Below are positions 1-9,800 of a stretch of 64,000 bases of DNA, piece after piece; position 1 is the first letter of the stretch, and each line of letters begins with the position of its first letter. The position numbers were made by a program, and so were the translations under genes. Source of the stretch: Tritrichomonas musculus (lineage: Eukaryota; Parabasalia; Tritrichomonadida; Tritrichomonadidae); the NCBI GenBank assembly GCA_039105265.1, contig JAPFFF010000010.1:1798001-1862000 (forward strand), written 5' to 3'. The notes beneath the pieces are model-generated. The model worked only from the letters and a program-made list of their open reading frames with translations, did no database searches and had not been told where the DNA came from.

Positions 1-552
1 TCTTTGAAATAATCTTCGCCTGAAATGTGGTTGGCCAAATGAAATCTGAATGAAAATTCCACCTGGCTTCAAAATTCTGGAAACTTCACTAAAGTATTTT
101 TCAGATATTTCATAAACTTCATCTTCAATGTCGAATTTATCTGCTTTTTCAAGAATAATTGCATCAAGAGTTCCCTTATCTAATGCAACATCGAAAGATT
201 CACTGTCATACGGTAATGGCTTTAATATATCAACAATATCCCATTTCATTCCGCGAGTGTCAGAATCTTTCATTAATTTGATGCAACTTTCTGATATGTC
301 ATTATTAGTTATATCGTGGTATCCTTTATCGTATAATGTTTCTTGTATTCGCGATATTCCACATCCGAGATGTACTATTTTTGAATCATGGCTTGGTATA
401 TTTGAGCATATTAAATTAATAAAATCATCGTCATAAGAACCAGTAAACCATTCATATTGATCATCTTTTGAACACTTTGCATATTCACCTTCCCACCATT
501 CTGGTTTAGCATAATCTTTGTTATCAGAGCTGATAAAATCTGGCTTTGTCAT
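1..552 (-). CDS. METTL13/EEF1AKMT4-like SAM-dependent methyltransferase (partial, C-terminus outside window)
   Basis: Reading from ATG at 552 towards position 1 gives about 184 residues without a stop, so the gene runs off the left edge. The N-terminus has the family pattern of a Trp/Tyr-rich lead-in (PEWWEGEYAK, YEWFTGSYDD). Around residue 61 comes the SAM-binding motif I, HLGCGISRIQETLYDKGY, followed by ITNNDIS, in which the acidic residue contacts the SAM ribose. Further on, FDVALDKGTLDAI and RILKPGGIFIQISFG match the post-motif strands of this family. Relatives (EEF1AKMT4, METTL13 N-terminal domain) methylate lysines or the N-terminus of elongation factor eEF1A in the cytosol. The family call is good; the substrate is inferred from homologues only. 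No clear initiator motif was seen just upstream of the ATG. Confidence 0.85.
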   Translation of the reverse strand, partial: MTKPDFISSDNKDYAKPEWWEGEYAKCSKDDQYEWFTGSYDDDFINLICSNIPSHDSKIVHLGCGISRIQETLYDKGYHDITNNDISESCIKLMKDSDTRGMKWDIVDILKPLPYDSESFDVALDKGTLDAIILEKADKFDIEDEVYEISEKYFSEVSRILKPGGIFIQISFGQPHFRRRLFQR

Positions 553-1032
553 TAACAACGTTTGGTCATTTTATTTTCAAAATAAAAATTTTATTTTAAC
601 TTTTTCATTTATATTTTTGAAAGGGTTATTTAGAATTGAAATTTTGTGAAATATTTTTATTTTTCTGAAGTAAAATAAGTTTATTAAGCAAAATAATTAG
701 TTTTGTAAAATATATATAATAAATAACAACTTCAGAAAATTCAGAAGATTTAAAAATAATATATTCAAAAAGCCCATAATTAGTCATATATTATATCACA
801 AAAAAATTAAAATTTCTTGAAAATCACTAATAAAATTTGTTAGAAATAATATTATATATTCATATATATTAACAATAAATATAAATATAAAAAAGAAAAA
901 TTGTTAAAAAAATTTAAAATTCTAGAAATGGAAATCCATTAACATAATAATCGTTAATATCATCATTTTCATTCAAAATACATTCTATATATTGTATATA
1001 ATCATTATTATATTGATGTAGAAAGACTATAT
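553..1032. other. AT-rich intergenic spacer
   Basis: No open frame or recognisable repeat. Mostly A/T homopolymer runs between the methyltransferase start and the decayed coding stretch to the right. Confidence 0.6.
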
Positions 1033-1616
1033 CTAAGTGATATATCTTGTAATCACAGTAAATAAATATATTTCATGTTTCATTGGAAGTAGAAATTGAT
1101 CCAAAGAATTCAATGCAAGCCAAACTAATGTGATATTTGTGAAGATCATTGCAGCAGATTTCTTCTTGGATGTATTGGATATATCGATAATAACTGATGC
1201 TACTCCCACATTCAAATCGATGCTTCTTGTAGAAACCGTTGAGATCTGAATTGTTTGTTCCGACAATTCGCCACGACTTCTGGTGGAACCTCCTCCGGAC
1301 AGTTTCAAATTTGGCCTTTCGTTCTCAAAAGGTATTCACAGATCCCTTTCAACTCATTCCCATCAAAATCAATCTCGCTCTCAATTTCAACATCACTTTT
1401 GGCTACAGCCGTTTTTTTATTATCGTGTTTCTCACAATTTTTGATTAAGTGGTGACGGAGAATTGAAATTATTTTTGACATTTCTTGTTCAACAATGCCA
1501 TCGTCAAGATGCTCATAAAAGTATTCAAACATGCTATCGTTCATTTCTTCTAATCCCAGAAAAATCAGGAAGTGCATCACCACTCTGCAATCTTCACTTT
1601 TTTGGTATCTCTGCAA
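1033..1616 (-). pseudogene. decayed coding remnant, unknown family
   Basis: Two adjoining minus-strand frames (about 103 and 91 codons) have more balanced composition than the flanks, and the second picks up where the first stops, in another frame. The first lacks an ATG at its 5' end and reads through VVMHFLIFLGLEEMNDSMFE. No family was recognised. It lies downstream of TAF1 on the same strand but is not part of it. It could be a gene fragment or transposon debris; it could also be chance open frame. Confidence 0.3.
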
Positions 1617-1808
1617 AATTTATTAGAATTTGATTTTTAGTTAATCCCAAAAGATATTAAATTTTAAAAAAAAAAGTATAAAAAACTTAACAAATAAAGA
1701 ATATTTATATATATAAAAAACTTGAAGATGATTACTTAAAAACATCGTTTCTAATATAAATCAAAATAAAATAAAAAAAAATCTAATATAAAATAATATA
1801 TAAAAAAG

Positions 1809-4800
1809 TCAAGCTTTCTTGATATCTCTCTTTGCAAGAGCCTTTTCCTTTTTCTTTCTATGTTCTTCATAACTATTAATTCTGCTGTTAGACTCAATTC
1901 TATTTTTGAAGTCATAAAACATGTCTTCAGCCTTCTTCTCAAGCTGCTGCCCTCTGTAGAATTCCCTGAACTGTCCGATGTCTGCGATGAAGTCCTCTGC
2001 TTTCTTGTAGCCACGTTTTTCGCACTTCTGTGAGCAAGCTTTCAAAGAAGGCGTGTTTGCCTCTTTAGAAGAATAAAACTGCAAGTAAGAATCTTTTCCG
2101 AGGTCGTTAATTATCTTTTTCAGCTCTTCGTTGAATGCGTCGATGCTCTTCTTCTTTCTCGGCTGTTGTTGTTGTTGCTGCTGCTTTTGTTGTTGCAAGT
2201 TGCCTGAAGAAGCGCCAGGCTTAGCTCTAGAAATAGAAACAGAAGAAGACGAAGAAGAATTTGTTGTTGTTGCATTTGTTGCTGTTGTGTTTGTTGTCGT
2301 TGCAGCTGCTGTTTGTTGTGAATTTCTTGTGTCTGTTGTTGTTGCTTCAGTGCTGTACGTGTTGACTTGGAAATGCGATGATCTTCCATTCTTTTCGTAA
2401 TCTTGGTAAGTTTTTCTTGCCTTGTTGATTTGGTCAACAACATCTGGTGTCAATTCAAAGCTAAATTGGCCATTTCCATCTTCTTTAACAAGCAAGAATG
2501 TGTGGTTAGGAATGTAGCCCAAGCAATGGACGTTACCATTTTTAGATTTCTTAGAATTTCTTCTTCTCAATTTATCATCTATTTCTTTCTTTCTGTCCAA
2601 AAGAATAGATTCATTAAATTTGGTAATTTGAGGACCATTACCTTCAAGGAAGACGATTTGTTTGGTTTTCATTTCTTTAATCTCATGTGGTGATCTTTTC
2701 CATTCAACGTTTACATCAACGCCTGTTGAATTCAATGAGACATGAATCAATTTAACAACTTCTCTTCGTTGCGTGTTTGGATCAAATCCGTATTGTGACC
2801 AATCAATTTTCGTTGGATACGTACAAATTCCATAAGGAACAAGTTCTTTTGGATCTCCTGATGATTGGAATTTGGGCTTAGCTTTTGCTTTTTCTTGATC
2901 TTCTTGAAGTGCTTCTGTATCTTCGAAAAGATCGTCATCTTCTTCTTCATTTTGTTCATTATGCATCATTTCTCTTTCAAGCTCATCAAGAATATCAACA
3001 TCTTCGAAATTGTTCTCTTTTTCTTCAACTTTCTTTTCTTCTGGTGTAGAAATGAAGTTTAAGTTGTTTTCAAACGTTTGCTGATAATGTTGCTTATATT
3101 TGTTGCATATTTCTTGATAACCGTTCCTTTCACGCGCATAATAAAGAGAAACTTTATTGTTTCCATTCGGATTATCTTGTTGATGACGATTCGCAATCGT
3201 TCTAACAAGACCCACTTTTTGCCATCGCGTGCATTCTTGAAATTTCTCTCGAGGAACGTTCAACGATAAAAGTAACTGCTCTAATGCTTCTAATGATAAA
3301 CCACGAAGATCTGCATCGGTACCGACCAATTTTCTCTTCTTTTTTTGGGCGGCTTCTGGATTATCCGATGCTTTTTGACGACGACTCTTTCGACGATAGA
3401 CTGTTTCACCGTCTGCATTCTGCATCTCAATTGCATTTGATTGAAATGCGCCTGTGAAACTCTTCGTTTTAGCCCAAGGTGTCTTCATTAATTCAAGATC
3501 AATTTTCTCAGCAATTAGTTTTGTTCGTTCTCCTTTCAGCTTCTTAATTTGCATGTAAAGACGTGGCTCTGTCTTGAGAATGCTGACTCCATTCTGTCTC
3601 AATCTCCACTGACCAAAGAGCATCGATTGATAACTACAGACGCTTTCTGGTGTGATTTCAAGTTGATTGAAATCGGAATCCAAATCGATTTCTTTCTCAC
3701 GATGTTTGTTGTCTTTGTTATTGTTGTGTTTGTGCGGATCAAACTTCCAATAACCGTTACCTTGTTCACGAGTGAATGTTGCGTACTTCTTCACCAGATT
3801 TCGAAGCTTCTGCTCATTCGAGTCCGGAAAGTACTCGCGATGAATGTGTGCAACAATCACATGTTCCTTCTTCTTCATGACTGGCGTGCCTCTGAAAATG
3901 TTGATCAAAACAGCATTCATGAAATTATCTTGAAACTTTTGTGTCGTCTTCGAACCTGGCGTCATTACTTCCTTCTGTGGTTCAAGCATTCCTGCACAAA
4001 AGATGTCGTCGAAGCGGCGAATGTAAAACTTCATTTCATTCATATCTTTTATTAACAAAAAGTCTGTCTCATTTTGAATGTGCTTAGCTATCGGCATGCG
4101 ATAAAGCGGACAATAAATAGCTTGAATTGGCTTGTTTCTTGGAAGCTGAGCAATGAAAGGTGACTGTTCATTTGGCTCCAATATTTTCAATGTTTTAATG
4201 AAGTCATCCGTGAAATTTGAGATGTCAGATTCCTTCTCTTTAAAGTAGTAAGTAATGAGCAACGAGTTCATGCCGATATTGAGGATGAAAGGTGGATTTT
4301 CAAAGGTGTGTTCAATTATATAAATATCCCCGTTACGACCACTTAAGCTCTCAATTGTATTCAAATATGGACTGTCATTTTTCAGGGCTTTTTTGGTCGC
4401 TTCATGAGTAATTCTCATTTCTTTGTTTATCGGAGCTTTGAACATCGGATGATGGAAGTGCTCGAAGTCGGTTATGTGCGGCTCAACAAGTGCTAGCGAT
4501 GTGGCAATGTCAGAATGATGGATGTCCTTGTCGTCGTTCGTTTGGGTCTCCGATTTCATGGGCGAATAAAAGTCCGGTTTCACATTCAATAAGTTCAGAT
4601 TGTTCCAGCTACGCACAACATGCGTACGTTTACTTTCATCACTGTTCGAATCTGTGAATGAAATGTACTTGTCACTCCGATCTAGAATCAGTGGGACGTT
4701 CTTGATCTTGTTGACGTCCCAGATGACGGACCATTGGCCGTGATCGACTAATTTGCTGTAGTAATAATCATCGGAGAGCAAGACTGTCTGGTTTTGGTGG

Positions 4801-5435
4801 CTACTTTTTTGTTTGTCGGGAGAATTCTTAAAAATTGGTATAACGTGTTTGATCGGCTGGGGAATTAATTGACCTTGACTGTCCATTTTTTGTTTCTTCT
4901 TTTGATTCTCGAGTTTCTCTTTCTGGAATTCGTCTATCTTGTTCTCGCACTCAATTAATTGAAGGATTGGATTGGGGCGTCCTTTGGATTGGCTACCACG
5001 TAAGTCTGACATTGAGCGACTGGAAGATGATCGACTCGTATTTGGAGTAGTGGAAGTCGGGGGGTTAGTGGTTGTTAATGGAATAAGTTGAATGGGGAGT
5101 TCGTTGGCTAAATTAAATTCCGGAAATTTTTTGATTTCTATGTCTGTAGCGATGGAATTGGTATCTTCGGATAAATTTTGATTTTTACTAGCAAAGGATA
5201 AAGTTCGACTCGGTTTAAATGAACTTGTTGGATGATGGGATTTGTGTGTTGGTATGAATGGTTGGTTTCGTTGATCAGGGGCATGTATAATTGTATTATT
5301 TTTGCGATTCCCTCGTGAAATTTTGCGGATTTGAGAACTCTTTCGCCATTTATCGACTTGATACATAAAATCTTGTTGAACATCTGAGGTTGCTTGATCT
5401 CCGGCACATATGGCATTGGAGATTTTAAAATCCAT
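1809..5435 (-). CDS. TAF1: TAF1, largest TFIID subunit (DUF3591 domain, no bromodomains)
   Basis: 1208 residues. After a basic, Ser-rich N-terminus, the region at about 210-700 is the TAF1 core (DUF3591). Landmarks are DYYYSKLVDHGQWSVIWD, FEHFHHPMFKAPINKEMRIT, FYIRRFDDIFCAGMLEPQKE, a winged-helix-like stretch near MNAVLINIFRGTPVMKKKEH, and ITPESVCSYQSMLFGQWRLR followed by LKTEPRLY and MKTPWAKTKSFTGAF. Near residue 713 a conserved TAF1 helix segment ends in RWQKVGLVRTIA. The C-terminus is acidic, then Ser/Thr/Asn-rich with a Gln run near residue 1081, and ends in a lysine-rich tail. Animal TAF1 carries two bromodomains and yeast Taf1 none; none is visible here. In TFIID it scaffolds TAF7/TBP and contacts initiator DNA in other eukaryotes. 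A TAF1 matters here because trichomonad promoters are read mainly through an initiator. The ATG at 5435 is the first in frame. Confidence 0.88.
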   Translation of the reverse strand: MDFKISNAICAGDQATSDVQQDFMYQVDKWRKSSQIRKISRGNRKNNTIIHAPDQRNQPFIPTHKSHHPTSSFKPSRTLSFASKNQNLSEDTNSIATDIEIKKFPEFNLANELPIQLIPLTTTNPPTSTTPNTSRSSSSRSMSDLRGSQSKGRPNPILQLIECENKIDEFQKEKLENQKKKQKMDSQGQLIPQPIKHVIPIFKNSPDKQKSSHQNQTVLLSDDYYYSKLVDHGQWSVIWDVNKIKNVPLILDRSDKYISFTDSNSDESKRTHVVRSWNNLNLLNVKPDFYSPMKSETQTNDDKDIHHSDIATSLALVEPHITDFEHFHHPMFKAPINKEMRITHEATKKALKNDSPYLNTIESLSGRNGDIYIIEHTFENPPFILNIGMNSLLITYYFKEKESDISNFTDDFIKTLKILEPNEQSPFIAQLPRNKPIQAIYCPLYRMPIAKHIQNETDFLLIKDMNEMKFYIRRFDDIFCAGMLEPQKEVMTPGSKTTQKFQDNFMNAVLINIFRGTPVMKKKEHVIVAHIHREYFPDSNEQKLRNLVKKYATFTREQGNGYWKFDPHKHNNNKDNKHREKEIDLDSDFNQLEITPESVCSYQSMLFGQWRLRQNGVSILKTEPRLYMQIKKLKGERTKLIAEKIDLELMKTPWAKTKSFTGAFQSNAIEMQNADGETVYRRKSRRQKASDNPEAAQKKKRKLVGTDADLRGLSLEALEQLLLSLNVPREKFQECTRWQKVGLVRTIANRHQQDNPNGNNKVSLYYARERNGYQEICNKYKQHYQQTFENNLNFISTPEEKKVEEKENNFEDVDILDELEREMMHNEQNEEEDDDLFEDTEALQEDQEKAKAKPKFQSSGDPKELVPYGICTYPTKIDWSQYGFDPNTQRREVVKLIHVSLNSTGVDVNVEWKRSPHEIKEMKTKQIVFLEGNGPQITKFNESILLDRKKEIDDKLRRRNSKKSKNGNVHCLGYIPNHTFLLVKEDGNGQFSFELTPDVVDQINKARKTYQDYEKNGRSSHFQVNTYSTEATTTDTRNSQQTAAATTTNTTATNATTTNSSSSSSVSISRAKPGASSGNLQQQKQQQQQQQPRKKKSIDAFNEELKKIINDLGKDSYLQFYSSKEANTPSLKACSQKCEKRGYKKAEDFIADIGQFREFYRGQQLEKKAEDMFYDFKNRIESNSRINSYEEHRKKKEKALAKRDIKKA

Positions 5436-5785
5436 CTAAAAATTTGAAAATTTTAGATTTAGCCTTTTTGGTTGAATAGAATTTCGCCATCCATAGGTGA
5501 AATTTGAAAAATGAAAATTTTCGTCATATTACAATAAAACAAAGGCAACTTATTTTAATTAATTTAGAAAATTTAAATGATATTAAATTTTAAATTGAAA
5601 AAAATGAAACATAAAATCAATTCATTGAAAATTAATTAAAATGTATTTGGTATTTGTTTAATGTATTGTTCAAAATATCTTTAGTAATTCAAATTTTAAT
5701 TTTAATTTGATGTGAATTTACTAATAGTTACATAAAAAAAAAACTGATAGTTTTGATATCAAAATTATTATAAAAATTTTCAATA

Positions 5786-6741
5786 GAGCTCGGAGAAAAA
5801 GGGATTTCCTTTTTGAAAATAAAGAATTATATTTATAAAACATATTTATTTTGATGTGTATAAGTTATATCTGAAAGCATACACTTTTTCGAAAAAAAAT
5901 TGTTTTTTAAAAAAAAAGTGACTTTTTTATAAAAAGGTTTATTTTTGAATATTTTTTTTTTATAAAAAAAAAGCTTCTTTGCGAAAAGTTTTTGTGTGTG
6001 CAAAAAGTAAAATCATATCAATAAGTTTCGATCATTTCAAATAAAAAATTTAATTAAAATCATAAATTCCTTTCGAAATATAAATTGAGAGAAAAAATTT
6101 AGTTAACAAGAATTTCAAAGAATTATTTAATAAAAACATATATTTAGATATTATTCAAATCATAAAGAATGATATTTTATGTATAAATTATAAAGTACTC
6201 GTAATCATTGCTTATGATCAAACTATATTCAAAATTTGAAGCATTCTAATGATATAGAAAATATCATTTGCTTCATTAAGCTGTGAGGCACTTTTCAATC
6301 TTAAATGATGCTTTTGATGCAGACAGTTTAAATCGGGAATGAAAATAATAGTTTTGTCCTCAAAATGTAGTTTTTTCCACCAATTATAACGTTTTTTTTT
6401 TTAATATGAATAAATAACGTATTCAAAAATCAAAATCAAATAATACATTTATAAGATCTTGTTTTTTTTAAAAGAAAATCTATATTAAAAAAAATTGTTC
6501 ATATAAAAAAGACTTGGTGTTTTGAAAAAAGAAAATTATTTCGCAAAAAAAAGATCATTTTAAGAAGTATTTTTCTTTTTAAAAAGAAAACAAATTTTTT
6601 AAACGAAAAAATTATTTCACAAAAAAATGTTTTTACAGACAAACCTTTTTCTTTTCGAAAAAAAATGGATTTTTAAAACATATGGATCTTAATGATATGA
6701 AAAAGTTTTGTAAATATGGAAATTCCTTTTTCGCCGATCTC
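5786..6741. mobile_element. degenerate TA-flanked MITE-like element, about 956 bp
   Basis: The ends are inverted repeats: GAGCTCGGAGAAAAAGG at the left and, read on the minus strand, GAGATCGGCGAAAAAGG at the right, with similarity running on through ATTTCC. Each end abuts TA (5784-5785 and 6742-6743), as expected of Tc1/mariner-type insertion. The interior is A/T homopolymer with many short palindromes of GAAAAA and no coding frame. It fills most of the TAF1/lipase intergenic gap. Non-autonomous and old by the mismatches in its ends; family not identified. Confidence 0.6.
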
Positions 6742-6846
6742 TAATGAATTGAATATTTATTTTCAAAAAAGAGTCAAAAATCATGAAGAATATTCACACA
6801 AAAATAAACTAAATTAAAAAAACTTAATTATTTTTATTAATTTAAA

Positions 6847-9800
6847 TTAAACTAATGATTGGTTCAATAAGAAGTCATTTGTTCTTGAACTCATTTCTAT
6901 TTCATCGGGTGCTTGATTTGGATTTGATCTCTTCTTTGCCAAAGTAACAATCACCACAATGAGCACGACAATCAAAACAACTCCGACAGCGCCGCCAATG
7001 AGCAAGAAGAGGGTTGTCTTGTCGTATCCCTTGTCCTTCTTTGTCTGCTCGTTTCCACCGTTTTCGCTGGAAGCTTCTTCAGTATTGAAGTCTTGATGAT
7101 CGATGTCGATTGACATGAAGTCCTCGTTCTGATTCAAAGATTTTTCAGCCGTCTTGTCAAACTTGCAGGAATTGACGAACAACTTTGGCGACTCCTCAGA
7201 AATCTTCTGGCCATCAATGTAGTACGAATCATCTGCAAGAGTGCCGCTAAACGTGCACTTTCTGACCTCAACGGACGATCCTTTCTCGCCGAGAACGAAG
7301 AACAAAGCGGACTTCGATTCTTCATCGGTTTCGAATGAGCAGTCAGAGATCAAGAAAGAATTGTCAAGTCTAACGGATAACCGTCCATTTTTCCTATCGT
7401 TTGGCCGTTGAGTGAAGTGATTGCAGACCTTCAATTGGCCTCCTTCTCCTCGATTGTGTGAAAAAGTGGCATCCGACATTATGCCGTTTTTGACAGCAAT
7501 GAAGGCTGCACTTCCGCCCGACGAGAAATGGTCGCCGTTGAATGGCCCGCCCGTTACCGAGTTGTCTGAAAAAGTTGTGTGTCTGATCATGACGGGGACA
7601 AGATCTGACATGGAGAAGATGTAGAGGGCACCGCCATATTGTGCCTGGCAGGCACTGAATTTGACGTCCTCGAGAGTGATCTCAATTTGGAGGTCTGCAT
7701 CGTTGTTGATGAAGATTCCACCGCCGCCGCCCGTAGATGATGAGCATTCGCTGAACTGGACTGTTTCGCATCTGATGCCCGCGTTTATGAGGTGGATTGC
7801 GCCGCCGTTCTTGTGCCAGACGATTCTTGTGAACGTTGCATGGCTGATTGAGACGATGATTTGCTTCTCTTGGCTTCCTTCGAGCTCGCAATGCTTCTCT
7901 CCTTGCTTGCACGTGTCGGAGTCAACGACAGGACCAACTGGTTCGTTTGAAGGAGCTTGTGTGGGAGCTTCTGTTGGTGGAACTTGCGTTGGAGCCTCAG
8001 TTGGTGGTTCCGTTGGCGGTTGTGTAGGTGGCTGTGTAGGTGGCTCTGTTGGCTCCTTTGTAGGTGGTTCTGTTGGCTCCTTTGTAGGTGGCTCTGTTGG
8101 CTCCTTTGTAGGTGGTTCTGTTGGCTCCTTTGTAGGTGGTTCTGTTGGCTCCTTTGTAGGTGGTTCTGTTGGCTCCTTTGTAGGTGGTTCTGTTGGCTCC
8201 TTTGTAGGTGGTTCTGTTGGCTCCTTTGTAGGTGGCTCTGTTGGCTCCTTTGTAGGTGGCTCTGTTGGCACTTGTGTTGGCTCCTTTGTAGGTGGATCTG
8301 TTGGTACGATGACTGGAATTGTTGGCTGAGATGTGACTGCGACTCCTTTGATGAACAAGAGGCCTCCTGAAACGGGGTAGGATTCGAAAGGTGAAACAAG
8401 ATTCTGAGTAGTGACTCCATCAAATTCAAGTTTGATTTTGTCACATGTCACGGGACTCTTGAAAACAAACTGGATGCGTGTCCATGGATAGATTGGATTA
8501 CCTTCAAAAAGCTCAATCAGTTTAAATCCTTCATTACCAGTTGATGCGTAAACATATAGTTTTGTTGGGAAGCCTTGGAATGCTCGCGTTTGTCCACTCG
8601 TTGAATAAGCAGTGTCATATAAGAATGCTTCCAATGTTGTTTGACTATTGAAGCTGACCGTGATGGTGTTCAAAAATTCTTTAGTGTTTTCTGTATCTGA
8701 AACCCAAAAAGATTTCTCATTTGCATCAAACAAGTTTGTGATTGGATAGTTGTTTTTTGATCCTCCATTGTTGGTGTATGTAAAGCTATCGGTTGAAATT
8801 TTGTGTGAGTTGACATATTCAGCGTTAGCATAGTTGCCTTCAACTTTGTTTAGTGCAATAGATTCTTTAGGTTGGATGAAGATGATGTTGCCTGTGACTG
8901 GATTCTCGGATGAGCCAACCATCGTTTGAACTGTGACTTTGGTGAATTCAAGTTTTATTCGATCACATTCAATGATTTCGTCAAAGACAAATTGAATACG
9001 ACTCCATGGATAAACTGGATTTCCTATGAAAACGGCCGATGCTTTGAATTCTTCTCCGTCTTTAGCGGTGTGAATGGTGAAGGTCGTTGGGAAGCCATTG
9101 AATGTGCGAACTTCATCCCTAGTGAAGTAGGCTGTGTCATAAAGAATGGCTTCAAGTTTGGTTCGACTCTTGAATTCAACAATGATCGAGTTGGTGAATG
9201 TGTCATCATTAGCTTTGTCTGCAATCCAGTATGTCTTGTTGTTGTAATCAAATGCATTCGAAAGAGGATATGATGCCTTGTCTCCATCCGATGTCGCTGT
9301 GAACTTGTCATTCTTGATCATCTGTGAATCAACGTATTCTTCGTTTGCATAATGTCCCTTGACAGGAGAGAGAGGAATCGTATCATAATCAAACTTCTCC
9401 ATGAAATAGATTCCTCCAGAGATTGGATTTTGACCAGAGTCGGCCAGTGTCTGCTCAGTTACATCGTCGAATTCGAGCTTAATTTTATCACAAGTGACAA
9501 CAGTTGGAAATACGAATTGAACTCTCTTCCAAGGATAAACAGGCGTTCCAATGAAAACTGAATTTAATTGAAAATCGTCTTTTCCAGTAGCTGTGTAAAC
9601 ATTGACTCTTGTTGGAAATCCATCGAATCTTCGTGATTCGCCTCTTGTGATATAAGCAGTATCATACAAAATAGCTTCCAATTTTGTGGTGCTCTTGAAA
9701 TTGACAGTGATAGTGTTCATGAAACTGTCGCTGTTTGACTTACTTGCAATCCAGTAAGTGTTTTCTTTATTATCGAAAGCGTTAGAAAGAGGATAACTTG

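Noticed and set aside
1305-1616. Spliced exon joined through the TTTTGCAG sequence at about 1613-1620
   Set aside because: It lacks the extended branch-point/acceptor word (ACTAACACACAG) and GTATGT donor known in trichomonad introns; no introns with that signature were noticed in the window.
2131-2400. Cys/Val-rich plus-strand frame opposite TAF1
   Set aside because: It is the complement of the glutamine- and threonine-coding low-complexity part of TAF1.
7661-8444. Long plus- and minus-strand frames rich in Gly/Val/Ser or Gln/His across the lipase stalk
   Set aside because: They are other-frame readings of the 24-bp minisatellite, whose length is a multiple of three and so stays open in several frames.
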